Origin: Halalkalibacter suaedae
Lineage (GTDB): Bacteria > Bacillota > Bacilli > Bacillales > Bacillaceae_D
Length of the DNA stretch: 64,000 nucleotides
NCBI RefSeq assembly: GCF_017939705.1
Contig: NZ_JAGKSQ010000007.1
Coordinates: 62,001-126,000 of the forward strand
Direction: 5' to 3'
Shown: piece by piece, positions 15,982-24,755 of the stretch
How positions within the stretch are numbered: position 1 is the first letter of the stretch
Layout of the letters: each line of letters begins with the position of its first letter
Made by a program: the position numbers and the translations under genes
The notes under the pieces: model-generated
What the model was told of the DNA's origin: nothing
Seen by the model: the letters and a program-made list of their open reading frames with translations, nothing else
The model's database searches: none

Positions 15982-18054
15982 ATGAAAAAGAAATCAAGAT
16001 ATGTTCGAATGTCAGTTGCCGTTTTAAGCCTGCATCTGTTATTTGCTTGTAGTGATGATTCTGCTACAAATTCAGAAGCGAGTACAGCATCAGAAACGAC
16101 AAATGAAGCAGTAAATGAGGAGGTCACTACAACAATTAGTGAATGGGTTACCTATTCGGATGAGGACTACTATACCGATTGGAAAAGCGAAAATCCCTAT
16201 TATATTGAACTGAACGGTTCAGATGCTGATTTTGATAGCAATGCACCAATTCTCTATCAGGATGGCGTTGTGACAATTAAGACAGGCGGTGTTTTCGTAT
16301 TTAGTGGACAGCTAGCGAATGGACAGATTGTCGTAGATGCAGAGGATAAGAACACGGTTAAGATTATTTTAAATGGAGTGGAGATTCATTCCGAAACTAG
16401 CTCAGCCATCCATGTCGTTAATGCAGAAAAAACGACGATCTCTCTTGTTGAAGATACTGAGAATATCATTTCTGATGGGGAGCAGTATGTTTTTGTAGAT
16501 GCGTCAGATGATGAACCAAATGCAGCCATTTTTAGTAAGAGCGACCTCACAATCAACGGAAGTGGGAAGTTGGTTGTGAATGGAAATTATAACAATGGGA
16601 TAACGAGTAAGGACCAATTGAAAATTACTGGAGGAAACCTCGAGATCGTTTCTGCCGATGATGGATTAATGGGACGAGATATCGTCGCTGTCCAAGCAGG
16701 AAACATCCAAATAGAAGCTGGTGGAGATGGGATTAAGTCAACAAATGACGAGGATACGACAAAAGGGAATATTGCTTTAGAAGGAGGAACATTTGACATT
16801 GTTGCAGGTAATGACGGAGTTCAAGCTGTAGCATCATTATTGGTAGACGATGGAGTCTATACAATTGTATCTGGTGGAGGCAGTCCTGAAACCATTGCAA
16901 ATGCTAACAGTATGCGAGGCGAGGGACAGGTGGCTCCAACAACAGAAACAGAGTCAGAAAGCTTTAAAGGGTTAAAGGCTACAAAAGACTTAATTGTTGC
17001 AGGAGGTAGCTTTTTAATTGATTCTGCAGATGACGGGATCCACAGTAACGATACCATTACAATTGGTGGCGGTGATGTAACGATTGCTTCGGGAGATGAT
17101 GGCATTCACGCTGATGGCTCCATCACAACTCAAGGAGGAAACATTACAGTCACAAAGAGTTATGAGGGACTTGAGGGTAATGCGGTAACGATAGAAGATG
17201 GGAATCTCCACCTAACTGCAACGGATGATGGAATCAACATCGCAGGTGGAAATGATGGATCAGGAATGGATATGGCTCAAACTAGCTCAACAAGTGATCG
17301 TCTGCTAGCAATTAATGGTGGGTTCACCTATGTTAATGCAGAAGGAGATGGCCTAGATTCTAATGGGTCGATCACGATGACGAATGGTACTGTAATTGTA
17401 AATGGACCGACAAATAGTGGTAATGGCGCTCTTGATTATGATGGTAGCTTCGGTGTGAGTGGTGGGACATTAATTGCTGTAGGAAGTGCAGGAATGACTC
17501 AGTCTGCTTCTGATACATCGAAGCAATTATCTGTGTTAATGAGCTATTCTGAAACACAAAAAGCAGGAACACTGGTTCATTTAAAGGGCAGTGATGGAAA
17601 TACAGTGATCACATTTAGTCCAGAAAAGGATTACCAATCCGTTATGATAAGCTCACCTACCCTTACGACAGGGACGTCTTATACGTTATTCTCAGGAGGG
17701 ACTGCAACAGGAAATGAACTAAATGGACTATACACAGATGTAACCTATCAGAATGGATCAGAAATAATTGAATTTACACCAACTGAAACAGTTACGTGGT
17801 TGAATGAATCTGGGATAACAACGGGTGGCATGAATGGACCAGGTGGTGGAATGAATCAAGGAGGAATGATGAATCCAGGAGGAGAACGTCCTGAAAGAGG
17901 AGCTCAGGGAGCAATGTTCGATAGTTTAGATGAAGAGACGAGAGCAAAGGTTGAAGAAATTATGGAACAACAGCAGGCCGGGACAATTACAAGAGATGAG
18001 GCTCAGGCCCAGCTTGCAGAATTAGGGGTTGAATTTGGTACAGGAAGACCATAG
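15982..18054 (+). CDS. Cthe_2159-type (DUF4353) beta-helix carbohydrate-binding lipoprotein
   Basis: A 690-residue exported lipoprotein. A short signal peptide ends in the lipobox LLFAC (Cys23). The body is a parallel beta-helix marked by recurring Asp/Gly turns such as SADDGL, AGGDGIKS, AGNDGVQA, SADDGIHS, SGDDGIHA and AEGDGLDS between about residues 200 and 480. This is the pattern of the Cthe_2159 family, whose founding member binds cellulose and acidic sugars. A Gly/Met-rich linker (GMNGPGGGMNQGGM) precedes a charged helical C-terminus. ATG 15982 follows AGAGGAGA; an upstream in-frame ATG at 15907 would overlap the regulatory site. It is divergent from the two-component operon and in many Firmicutes travels with VTC and DUF4956 genes, as here. 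It probably works at the cell surface, in adhesion or matrix binding. Confidence 0.88.
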   Translation: MKKKSRYVRMSVAVLSLHLLFACSDDSATNSEASTASETTNEAVNEEVTTTISEWVTYSDEDYYTDWKSENPYYIELNGSDADFDSNAPILYQDGVVTIKTGGVFVFSGQLANGQIVVDAEDKNTVKIILNGVEIHSETSSAIHVVNAEKTTISLVEDTENIISDGEQYVFVDASDDEPNAAIFSKSDLTINGSGKLVVNGNYNNGITSKDQLKITGGNLEIVSADDGLMGRDIVAVQAGNIQIEAGGDGIKSTNDEDTTKGNIALEGGTFDIVAGNDGVQAVASLLVDDGVYTIVSGGGSPETIANANSMRGEGQVAPTTETESESFKGLKATKDLIVAGGSFLIDSADDGIHSNDTITIGGGDVTIASGDDGIHADGSITTQGGNITVTKSYEGLEGNAVTIEDGNLHLTATDDGINIAGGNDGSGMDMAQTSSTSDRLLAINGGFTYVNAEGDGLDSNGSITMTNGTVIVNGPTNSGNGALDYDGSFGVSGGTLIAVGSAGMTQSASDTSKQLSVLMSYSETQKAGTLVHLKGSDGNTVITFSPEKDYQSVMISSPTLTTGTSYTLFSGGTATGNELNGLYTDVTYQNGSEIIEFTPTETVTWLNESGITTGGMNGPGGGMNQGGMMNPGGERPERGAQGAMFDSLDEETRAKVEEIMEQQQAGTITRDEAQAQLAELGVEFGTGRP

Positions 18055-18092
18055 TTGGATAGTTAACCGAACTCTAGTGAACTGAAAATTTA

Positions 18093-18133
18093 GAAAAACA
18101 CCTTTGAAAAATTGAATCTCAAAGGTGTTTTTC
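18093..18133. terminator. Bidirectional terminator
   Basis: AAAAACACCTTTGA pairs with TCAAAGGTGTTTTT, with A- and T-rich flanks on both sides. It lies between the convergent lipoprotein and AI-2E-family genes. Confidence 0.85.
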
Positions 18134-18178
18134 ATGTAATCTGCACTTTTTCCCCAGTCTTCTTGGTGCTGAGAGAAT

Positions 18179-19246
18179 CTATGCTGTCCGAAGCTGATAG
18201 AATCTGTAGACATTTTTGATAATGACTTTTAGTACAGAGTAGAAAGGTACAGCTACTAAAATTCCAATAAATCCGTAGACGGTTCCCGCTGCAAGTAGTA
18301 ACAGAATAACAGTTAAGGGATGTATCGATAGCTTGTTGCCGATAATTAATGGCGAAACAAAGTTTCCTTCTAGTTGTTGTACGATGAGAAGAATAAGCAA
18401 AATCCATAATACCATGACTGGATCAGTCAAAAGAGCAATAATAATGGCTGGGAGAATTCCTAAGGCCGGACCAATAATCGGAATAACGGCAGTTACAACG
18501 ACAATTAAAGCCAGAACAATAGCATAATCTAAACCAATAATTAAATAACCAATATACATTAAAATCCCGTTCACCAAAGCAACAAGCATTTGCCCTCCAA
18601 TATATGTTGAGAGGGTCTGATCGATATCATGTAAGAGCCTTTTCCCCTCATCCTGATGCTTCTCAGGCAAAATTTTAAGTAGGTATGGGAGCAAGCGTGG
18701 TCCATCCTTTAAGAAATAAAATAAAACAAATGGCACAATAACGAGTACAGTTATAAAGTTAGTAATGGTAGATACAATTGCGTTTACATTATCTCCTATC
18801 TTCGCACTCTGGTTACTTATATAGGTAATGACCCTCTGTTTTGCTTCTTCATAGGACATCAGACCAAAGTTATTTTCATTAACTAGTTGCTTAGTCTGTT
18901 CTTCATTTTCTTCAATGATTGTTGGGACATCTTGAGCGAATTGTACAAATTGCTCCTCAACCGATCCGCCTATTGATGCACCAGCTAACACAATACCCCC
19001 GACCAATGTAGTAAAGACAATCAATATGGCCACTGATCGTGGAATGTACTTAGCTTTGGCAAGAAATTGTACAATTGGTTTGAAAATATAATACAAAAAT
19101 CCAGCAAAGAGCAGTGGGAAAAATAAAATAGTTGCAAAATTAATGATTGGACTCAGAATAAATTGAACTTCGCCTAATAAATACAACGTGATTAACACTA
19201 AAACAACACCAGTTAAGTATTTGAAAAAAGGATGTTTAATCCACAT
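18179..19246 (-). CDS. AI-2E family (PerM/YtvI-like) membrane transporter
   Basis: A 355-residue polytopic protein with the family pattern: two or three N-terminal helices (about residues 8-75), a soluble segment (about 80-150, SVEEQFVQFAQDVPTIIEEN) and four or five C-terminal helices including FVLFYFLKDGPRLL, PIIGPALGILPAII and the terminal GIMLVAVPFY-like stretch ILVAVPFYSVLKVI. Members have been linked to autoinducer-2 export or sodium/proton antiport; the substrate here is not evident. ATG 19246 is preceded by AGGAGG. It stands alone, divergent from the petrobactin operon. Confidence 0.9.
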   Translation of the reverse strand: MWIKHPFFKYLTGVVLVLITLYLLGEVQFILSPIINFATILFFPLLFAGFLYYIFKPIVQFLAKAKYIPRSVAILIVFTTLVGGIVLAGASIGGSVEEQFVQFAQDVPTIIEENEEQTKQLVNENNFGLMSYEEAKQRVITYISNQSAKIGDNVNAIVSTITNFITVLVIVPFVLFYFLKDGPRLLPYLLKILPEKHQDEGKRLLHDIDQTLSTYIGGQMLVALVNGILMYIGYLIIGLDYAIVLALIVVVTAVIPIIGPALGILPAIIIALLTDPVMVLWILLILLIVQQLEGNFVSPLIIGNKLSIHPLTVILLLLAAGTVYGFIGILVAVPFYSVLKVIIKNVYRFYQLRTA

Positions 19247-19371
19247 TTCACTCGCCTCCTATAGCTATAACTCTATTTCCTTGCCTATTCCCTTACTGCA
19301 GGAAAATACACATTTCACCGAAACCTATGAATGGAATATAAAAACAAATATGTACAAATATTAAATATATA

Positions 19372-19401
19372 TTGAAATTGATAATCATTATCAAGTATGA
19401 T
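19372..19401 (+). promoter_or_regulatory. Promoter with Fur box, petrobactin operon
   Basis: A -35-like TTGAAA (19372-19377) and a -10-like TATGAT (19396-19401) are 18 bases apart, and the spacer is filled by TTGATAATCATTATCAA (19378-19394), a perfect palindrome matching the Fur consensus. Iron-loaded Fur would block RNA polymerase directly. Confidence 0.9.
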
Positions 19402-19420
19402 AGTGGTGATTAAGATTTGA

Positions 19421-19636
19421 GGAGGGAACTATGAATGTTTAGACAGACAAGAACGTTATGATTCGTTTGGAATCATAAAGTGGGTGGAAAGCATGGGAAA
19501 TAATTGGTGTTCATTTAACTAGCATCATGTTAGTGATATGCCAGGTCCATCCCATTTTGAAAGTAACCAAGATGTTTATAATCTGCTTGGTCAAAAGGTA
19601 AATTCAAATGCTATAGTACTTTTTTTTTACTATTAA
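19421..19636 (+). pseudogene. Broken small reading frame in the asb leader
   Basis: A strong ribosome binding site (GAGGAGG, 19419-19425) precedes ATG 19431, but that frame stops after three codons. Another frame from 19421, reached by adding one base after the ATG codon region, runs to TAG at 19520 and then continues open to TAA at 19634. It encodes protein-like sequence (RQERYDSFGIIKWVESMGNN, then HHVSDMPGPSHFESNQDVYN). This looks like a gene of about 66 codons with one frameshift and one amber codon. It is not recognised. Alternatively the region is an untranslated leader. Confidence 0.35.
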
Positions 19637-19689
19637 CTGAGAATAGTTATCATCTACTAAGACTAAAGACTTAGTGAAAGGATGGAAAT

Positions 19690-21516
19690 ATGGATCAGTC
19701 AGCAAAACAAATCGCACAAAATGCAACGTTTCAGTCATTTGTAAATAGCTATATTCGTGAAATAGACGGTGGAGTTTGGTCCCAAACGGAGCAATGGATG
19801 AATGAGAACCGAACATCGATACTTCTTACTGGAGACCAAATGCTTGAGCTTGAACTGCCCCATCAATCAATTAAGGTCGCTATTGAAGTTAAGTATCAGT
19901 CCCTTGTTGGTAGGCAATTATTTGGTGTCTTACTGAAATATTGTCGAGATAGTCAAGAATGGTACAAAGAAGATTATCTTCCTTTCTTGATAACGCTTAT
20001 TCAAGAACTTCATTTGATGAGTAAATTGACGTGTGATAATGAATATGCTTCACATTATGATGAACTAATCCTTCGTCTAATTGAAAGCTTTCAAACGATG
20101 ACAAACTATATTGAAAAGAGGATGAACAACTTTGTGGCTCCTCCTTTTAATGAGTTGAGATTTATTGCTGCAGAACAATCACTACATTTTGGTCATTGGC
20201 TACATCCGACACCTAAAAGTAGGCAAGGAATGGCACAATGGCAGCATAGTAGCTTTGCTCCAGAACTTGAAGGCTCTTTTCAGCTACACTATTTCCAAGT
20301 TAATCGCAAATTAATAAAGGAATCATCCATTCTGCAAGAGAGTGCAAGTGAAATCATAAAGAATTCAGTTTCAAACTGGAAATGTTCATCTAGTATTTCT
20401 GATGATTCTTGTATCATTCCAATACATCCTCTTCAAACACAATGGTTACTACAACAGGATTATGTTAGAAAGGCGATGGAAGAAGGGATAATTGTTAACT
20501 TAGGAGCACATGGTCCCAATTATACAGCGACATCTTCGCTTAGAACTGTGTATAACGCCGAGGAAGCTTATATGTACAAGTTCTCCATTCCGGTAAAACT
20601 AACTAATTCGTTACGTGTCACTCAAAGACATGAACTAGAAGCTGGTATTGTTATGGCGAGTTTAATAAGCAAAATTTCATTTTTAGAAAACTATCCATCG
20701 TTTCATATCATTGATGATCCAGCCTATATAACTGTCGATTTACCAAATCAAGAGGAGTCAGGATTTGAAGTGATAGTGAGATCCAATACCTTTCCAAAAG
20801 GGAAAGATCGAGGAATAAGCTTAATAGCAGCCATAGTCCAAGATCCTATGCCAAACAGGAGCTCACATCTTGCCCAAGTGATCACTGAACTAGCTTATGA
20901 GGAATGTAGGTCGATTGAGAAGGTGAGTATAGATTGGTTTAAGCAATATTGGAGTTGTGCAATTGAGCCACTAATTCGTTTATATGATGAATATGGAATT
21001 GCTCTTGAAGCACATCAGCAAAATAGTGTGTTAGACATATCGAAAGGGTACCCTGAAGGTTATTATTATCGTGATAATCAAGGATACTACTTATCCAATT
21101 ACTATAGTAAGAAGTTACGAGCTATTGAGCCATCACTAGCGAAAACACCGGAGCTCTTTTACGACGATTGTCTCATCCAAGAAAGATTTACCTACTATTT
21201 ATTTATGAACCAACTATTTTCTGTCATTTATAGATTTGGTGCTGATGGCCTCATAAGTGAAAACAAACTTATTCACTGGACAATTAATGAATTAAAACTA
21301 TTAGAGAGACAATTAACAGGGCAAGGGAAAACGTTTGTTCAATCCATTTTATTGAAAGAAAAGTTAGCCTTTAAAGCAAACCTTCTGACAAGGTTTCATG
21401 ATGTTGATGAATTAAAGGCCAAATTAGAACAAGCGGTATATACAGAAATACCGAATCCGTTCACCCTTCATAACAAGGAGGAAGAGCATGAACAAGCTAT
21501 TTCAATTTCCTTATAA
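19690..21516 (+). CDS. asbA: Petrobactin synthetase AsbA (IucA/IucC family)
   Basis: A 608-residue NRPS-independent siderophore (NIS) synthetase. Seen are the nucleotide/citrate-binding segment HFGHWLHPTPKSRQGM, IIPIHPLQTQWLL, and the C-terminal FhuF-like ferric-reductase-type domain region with GIALEAHQQNSVLD. AsbA adenylates citrate and joins it to spermidine, the first condensation of petrobactin synthesis. The length is that of B. anthracis AsbA. The start follows AAAGGATGG. The gene overlaps asbB by 29 bases, and all six asb genes overlap in sequence, so translation is coupled. Expression should be induced in iron starvation through the Fur box 300 bases upstream. Confidence 0.95.
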   Translation: MDQSAKQIAQNATFQSFVNSYIREIDGGVWSQTEQWMNENRTSILLTGDQMLELELPHQSIKVAIEVKYQSLVGRQLFGVLLKYCRDSQEWYKEDYLPFLITLIQELHLMSKLTCDNEYASHYDELILRLIESFQTMTNYIEKRMNNFVAPPFNELRFIAAEQSLHFGHWLHPTPKSRQGMAQWQHSSFAPELEGSFQLHYFQVNRKLIKESSILQESASEIIKNSVSNWKCSSSISDDSCIIPIHPLQTQWLLQQDYVRKAMEEGIIVNLGAHGPNYTATSSLRTVYNAEEAYMYKFSIPVKLTNSLRVTQRHELEAGIVMASLISKISFLENYPSFHIIDDPAYITVDLPNQEESGFEVIVRSNTFPKGKDRGISLIAAIVQDPMPNRSSHLAQVITELAYEECRSIEKVSIDWFKQYWSCAIEPLIRLYDEYGIALEAHQQNSVLDISKGYPEGYYYRDNQGYYLSNYYSKKLRAIEPSLAKTPELFYDDCLIQERFTYYLFMNQLFSVIYRFGADGLISENKLIHWTINELKLLERQLTGQGKTFVQSILLKEKLAFKANLLTRFHDVDELKAKLEQAVYTEIPNPFTLHNKEEEHEQAISISL

Positions 21517-23284
21517 TAAGGCGGCGACACGAGTACGAAGGCAGTTGGTAGAGGCGATCTTATTTGAGGGTTTGGTTGAATATAAGGTAGAACAGCTAGT
21601 TAACGAACCGCCCTTAAGCTCCTTTGTATTTGGGACAAAACGCAAATACTACTGCGTCGGTAGAACCACGGCGTTTAACCGCATCAGACTGATAGAAAAC
21701 CGTATTTTTGAAAAGCTTCCAGGCTCACAGCTTAGAGAAGCCTTGATTGAAGAGGTTCTTGAAGAGGTTGTATCTGATATGAAAACGAAAGAACGCATAC
21801 TAAATGAACTGTTACAAACGGTTAGATTATGCGAATGGAATGAAAGTCATATCGTTCAACTAAGATCCCGGAGAGAATCTAGTTATGAAGAGCTAGAATC
21901 TGAAATTACTGAGGGTCATCCATATCATCCATGCTTTAAGTCACGAACGGGATTTACATTAGATGATCATGAAAGATATGGTCCAGAGGCTAAACAGAGC
22001 TTTAGTCTTAAATGGCTCGCTGTTAGAAGAAACAGAGTAACACTGTCTGTTCCAGAAGACGAGGTGGAATTTTGGATTAGCGAGCTTGGCATGACAATGT
22101 GGCAAGAACTTTTAAGTCAGCTTAAGGAAAGAAATTTGACGTTTGGAGAGTATACCTTTCTACCTGTTCATCCGTGGCAATGGAAAGCGATTCAACATCG
22201 TTTGCTGTCAGAAAGTATAAAGAAAAGTGACATTTTATTATTGGACGTGGGCGGGGATCGGTATAGATCGACGCAGTCAGTTCGCACGTTATGGAATGAA
22301 TCGAACCCTAAGCGAGCATACATCAAACTGCCAATGAATATGGTAAATACGTCTTCCTTACGAAAGCTGGAGCCTCACTCAGTCTGTGCAGCACCATCTA
22401 TTTCAGCTTGGATTGAGACCATCATTCAATCTGACCCTTATTTGAAAGAGGAAGCGTCTCTTACAGTGTTAAAGGAATATGCAGGTATCATGTTTGAAGG
22501 TGAAGATGGAAACGAGAACAAGGAAATAGAAGGACAGCTTGGAGTCATCTGGAGAGAAAGTGTGCACAATGATCTAAAGAAAGACGAAGACGCAGTGCCG
22601 TTCACGGCCTTAATGATCATGGAAAATGATGGTCAGCCATTTATTGCTCCTTGGCTCAAACAATATAATGCCCAAAAGTGGGTGGAACAGCTCATCAACG
22701 TAAGTGTCATCCCGGTTTGGCATCTCCTTGTTGCCCATGGAATAGCAGTTGAAGCACATGCCCAGAATATGATATTAGTGCATAAGAACGGCTGGCCAAT
22801 TAGAGTCATTTTAAGGGATTTTCATGAAAGTGTAGAGTTTGTTGAAGAGTATTTAGAAGATCCGAGTAGGGTCCCATTATTTGCGACTATTCATAAGAAC
22901 TATAAGGATGGACCTTTAGATCAGTTTTTCTGGATGTCGTCTGTAGAGGCTTTAAGAGAATTGGTGATGGATACTTTATTTGTTTTTCATTTAAGTGAGT
23001 TGTCGTTCTTGCTTGAGAACCAAAACAATTATCGAGAGGATTTCTTTTGGAAGCAAGTTGATCAAGCTCTTATAAAACATTTAGAACTATTTCCTCATTT
23101 AATAGAACGGCATCAACAGCTTCAATATGCGAATGATCAGATATACGTCGAGTCGCTACTCAAAAAGAAGGTTCAAAACAAGGGAGATGAAAGTTTCCGC
23201 CATCTGGTCAATAATGTTTTTTCTGAATTTAGACAAAAGGGGAATGAGATATGTTCTATATCGACGACCGCTACTACACAATAG
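21488..23284 (+). CDS. asbB: Petrobactin synthetase AsbB (IucA/IucC family)
   Basis: A 598-residue NIS synthetase paralogous to AsbA, with GHPYHPCFKSRTGF, LPVHPWQWKAIQ and GIAVEAHAQNMILV. It makes the second amide between the citryl-spermidine intermediate and another spermidine or 3,4-dihydroxybenzoyl-spermidine. AAGGAGG lies seven bases before ATG 21488, inside the end of asbA. The frame overlaps asbC by 34 bases. All conserved His, Lys and Arg positions of the active-site segments appear present, so the enzyme is presumably functional. Confidence 0.95.
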   Translation: MNKLFQFPYNKAATRVRRQLVEAILFEGLVEYKVEQLVNEPPLSSFVFGTKRKYYCVGRTTAFNRIRLIENRIFEKLPGSQLREALIEEVLEEVVSDMKTKERILNELLQTVRLCEWNESHIVQLRSRRESSYEELESEITEGHPYHPCFKSRTGFTLDDHERYGPEAKQSFSLKWLAVRRNRVTLSVPEDEVEFWISELGMTMWQELLSQLKERNLTFGEYTFLPVHPWQWKAIQHRLLSESIKKSDILLLDVGGDRYRSTQSVRTLWNESNPKRAYIKLPMNMVNTSSLRKLEPHSVCAAPSISAWIETIIQSDPYLKEEASLTVLKEYAGIMFEGEDGNENKEIEGQLGVIWRESVHNDLKKDEDAVPFTALMIMENDGQPFIAPWLKQYNAQKWVEQLINVSVIPVWHLLVAHGIAVEAHAQNMILVHKNGWPIRVILRDFHESVEFVEEYLEDPSRVPLFATIHKNYKDGPLDQFFWMSSVEALRELVMDTLFVFHLSELSFLLENQNNYREDFFWKQVDQALIKHLELFPHLIERHQQLQYANDQIYVESLLKKKVQNKGDESFRHLVNNVFSEFRQKGNEICSISTTATTQ

Positions 23285-24483
23285 ATGATTTAGAAGCTCA
23301 ATTCGAAAAATATGAAACGATATCCTATTTAAGAGATTGTCAGGACTATAGGCTTGCTGTTTGTCTACCTGATCAATTTCAGTGGCTATCTCTTTGTTTT
23401 TACATAAGAAAGAAAGGAGGATCCGTCTTTCCTATTCATCCTTCCACACCAAAAGAAGGGGCAATTCGAATGGCGTCCAACGTAGCTAGTCATTATTTAC
23501 TCTACGAATCAATTGAGACAGCTATTGAACTCTCCGCACATAAGAGTGATGGGAATGGAGTGCTGATTCAAATGAGCTCAGGTACAACAGGGGAACCGAA
23601 GTGTATTGAACGTACATGGGATTCAGTCGAAGAAGAAATCACAGCATACACAAGAACATTGCCGATCGATCACTTAACGACATCAATCATTGCTTGCCCA
23701 ATTACTCACTCCTATGGATTGATTAGTGGAGTGATGGCTTCCTTAGAAAGAGGGGCTGAACCAGTGATTATAACGAATATGAATCCTAAATACTTATTGA
23801 AAAAGCTCAGAGAACAACCAAATCATATCCTTTACGCATCACCAACTTTGCTACATACACTCGATCGTTTAAAGGACGAGAAGCAGCACTTTAATTATGT
23901 TATGACTTCGGGAACAATCATGCCATCTAAATGGTTCATTTCGCTAAAGAAATCTTCCCGTCTTGTTCTTCAGCAGTATGGCTGCTCTGAAGCAGGATGC
24001 GTGACCATTCAAGGTCAGTTAGAGGATGTACGAGAACTTGGCTATCCATTGCCCCACTTAAAAGTAAAGGCAGGTAACGAAACAAACCCTGAAGAGATCA
24101 TAATTGAAACATCTGAAAAGATAATCTATACAAAGGATGTAGGATATATAAAAGAGGGAAAGGTGTTATTTGTTTCAAGAATTGACGACATGATTAACGT
24201 TGCTGGTTTAAATGTCTATCCACAGGAAGTGGAAGATGTCATTTTAAATGATCCAAGAATAGAGGAAGTTGTTGTATATAAGAAACAAAATAAGCTATCA
24301 GGTGAACGCGTTTGTGCTCAATTTGTTTCAACTGATCCAGTAGAAGGCAATGAGCTTAGAGATTGGTGCTCTAAATTTCTTGCTCCATTTCAGATTCCAA
24401 TGGAGTTTACTCGTGTCACTGAAATCGAAAAGCTACCAAATGGAAAAATAAGCAGAAGGAAAATAGGGGGCGTTCTTGTATGA
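23251..24483 (+). CDS. asbC: 3,4-dihydroxybenzoate-AMP ligase AsbC
   Basis: A 410-residue member of the ANL adenylating family. The phosphate-binding loop SSGTTGEPK is at 109-117, the QQYGCSEAG segment is near the substrate pocket, and the C-terminal lid has DDMINVAGLNVYPQEVE and the catalytic Lys in LPNGKISRRK. It activates 3,4-dihydroxybenzoate and loads it on AsbD. It is shorter than typical ANL ligases, as known AsbC proteins are. ATG 23251 follows AAAAGGGGAATGAG. The last bases overlap asbD by 4 (ATGA). Confidence 0.93.
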   Translation: MFYIDDRYYTIDDLEAQFEKYETISYLRDCQDYRLAVCLPDQFQWLSLCFYIRKKGGSVFPIHPSTPKEGAIRMASNVASHYLLYESIETAIELSAHKSDGNGVLIQMSSGTTGEPKCIERTWDSVEEEITAYTRTLPIDHLTTSIIACPITHSYGLISGVMASLERGAEPVIITNMNPKYLLKKLREQPNHILYASPTLLHTLDRLKDEKQHFNYVMTSGTIMPSKWFISLKKSSRLVLQQYGCSEAGCVTIQGQLEDVRELGYPLPHLKVKAGNETNPEEIIIETSEKIIYTKDVGYIKEGKVLFVSRIDDMINVAGLNVYPQEVEDVILNDPRIEEVVVYKKQNKLSGERVCAQFVSTDPVEGNELRDWCSKFLAPFQIPMEFTRVTEIEKLPNGKISRRKIGGVLV

Positions 24484-24755
24484 CGAAGGAGGAAATTATC
24501 ACAATTATTTACGAGATCTTGGATAAAAAAATAGAACTTCCTACGCTGTCTTATTTTCATGAGAACGCTCGCTTAAATGAAGATCTTTATATGGATTCCG
24601 TCATTATTCTTGAACTTATCCTACATTTAGAATTAGATTACGGTTTTACTATTCCGGATGAACAGATGGATCCAAATGATTTCAAAACAGTAGAGAGGCT
24701 TGCCCTTTTTTTAGAAAAGCGGCAAAAGGAAGCGACATTGGAGGGAGAGCGATGA
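24480..24755 (+). CDS. asbD: Aryl carrier protein AsbD
   Basis: A 91-residue acyl carrier protein. The phosphopantetheine attachment site is Ser40 in DLYMDSVIILELI, the expected Asp-Ser pair, within a four-helix carrier fold. It carries 3,4-dihydroxybenzoyl from AsbC to AsbE. Start and stop both overlap neighbours by four bases (ATGA), showing tight coupling. A phosphopantetheinyl transferase is not in the window and must come from elsewhere. Confidence 0.93.
   Translation: MTKEEIITIIYEILDKKIELPTLSYFHENARLNEDLYMDSVIILELILHLELDYGFTIPDEQMDPNDFKTVERLALFLEKRQKEATLEGER

Noticed and set aside
19520-19522. TAG codon as pyrrolysine
   Set aside because: No pyrrolysine genes are seen, the frame also needs a frameshift at its start and the family is unknown.
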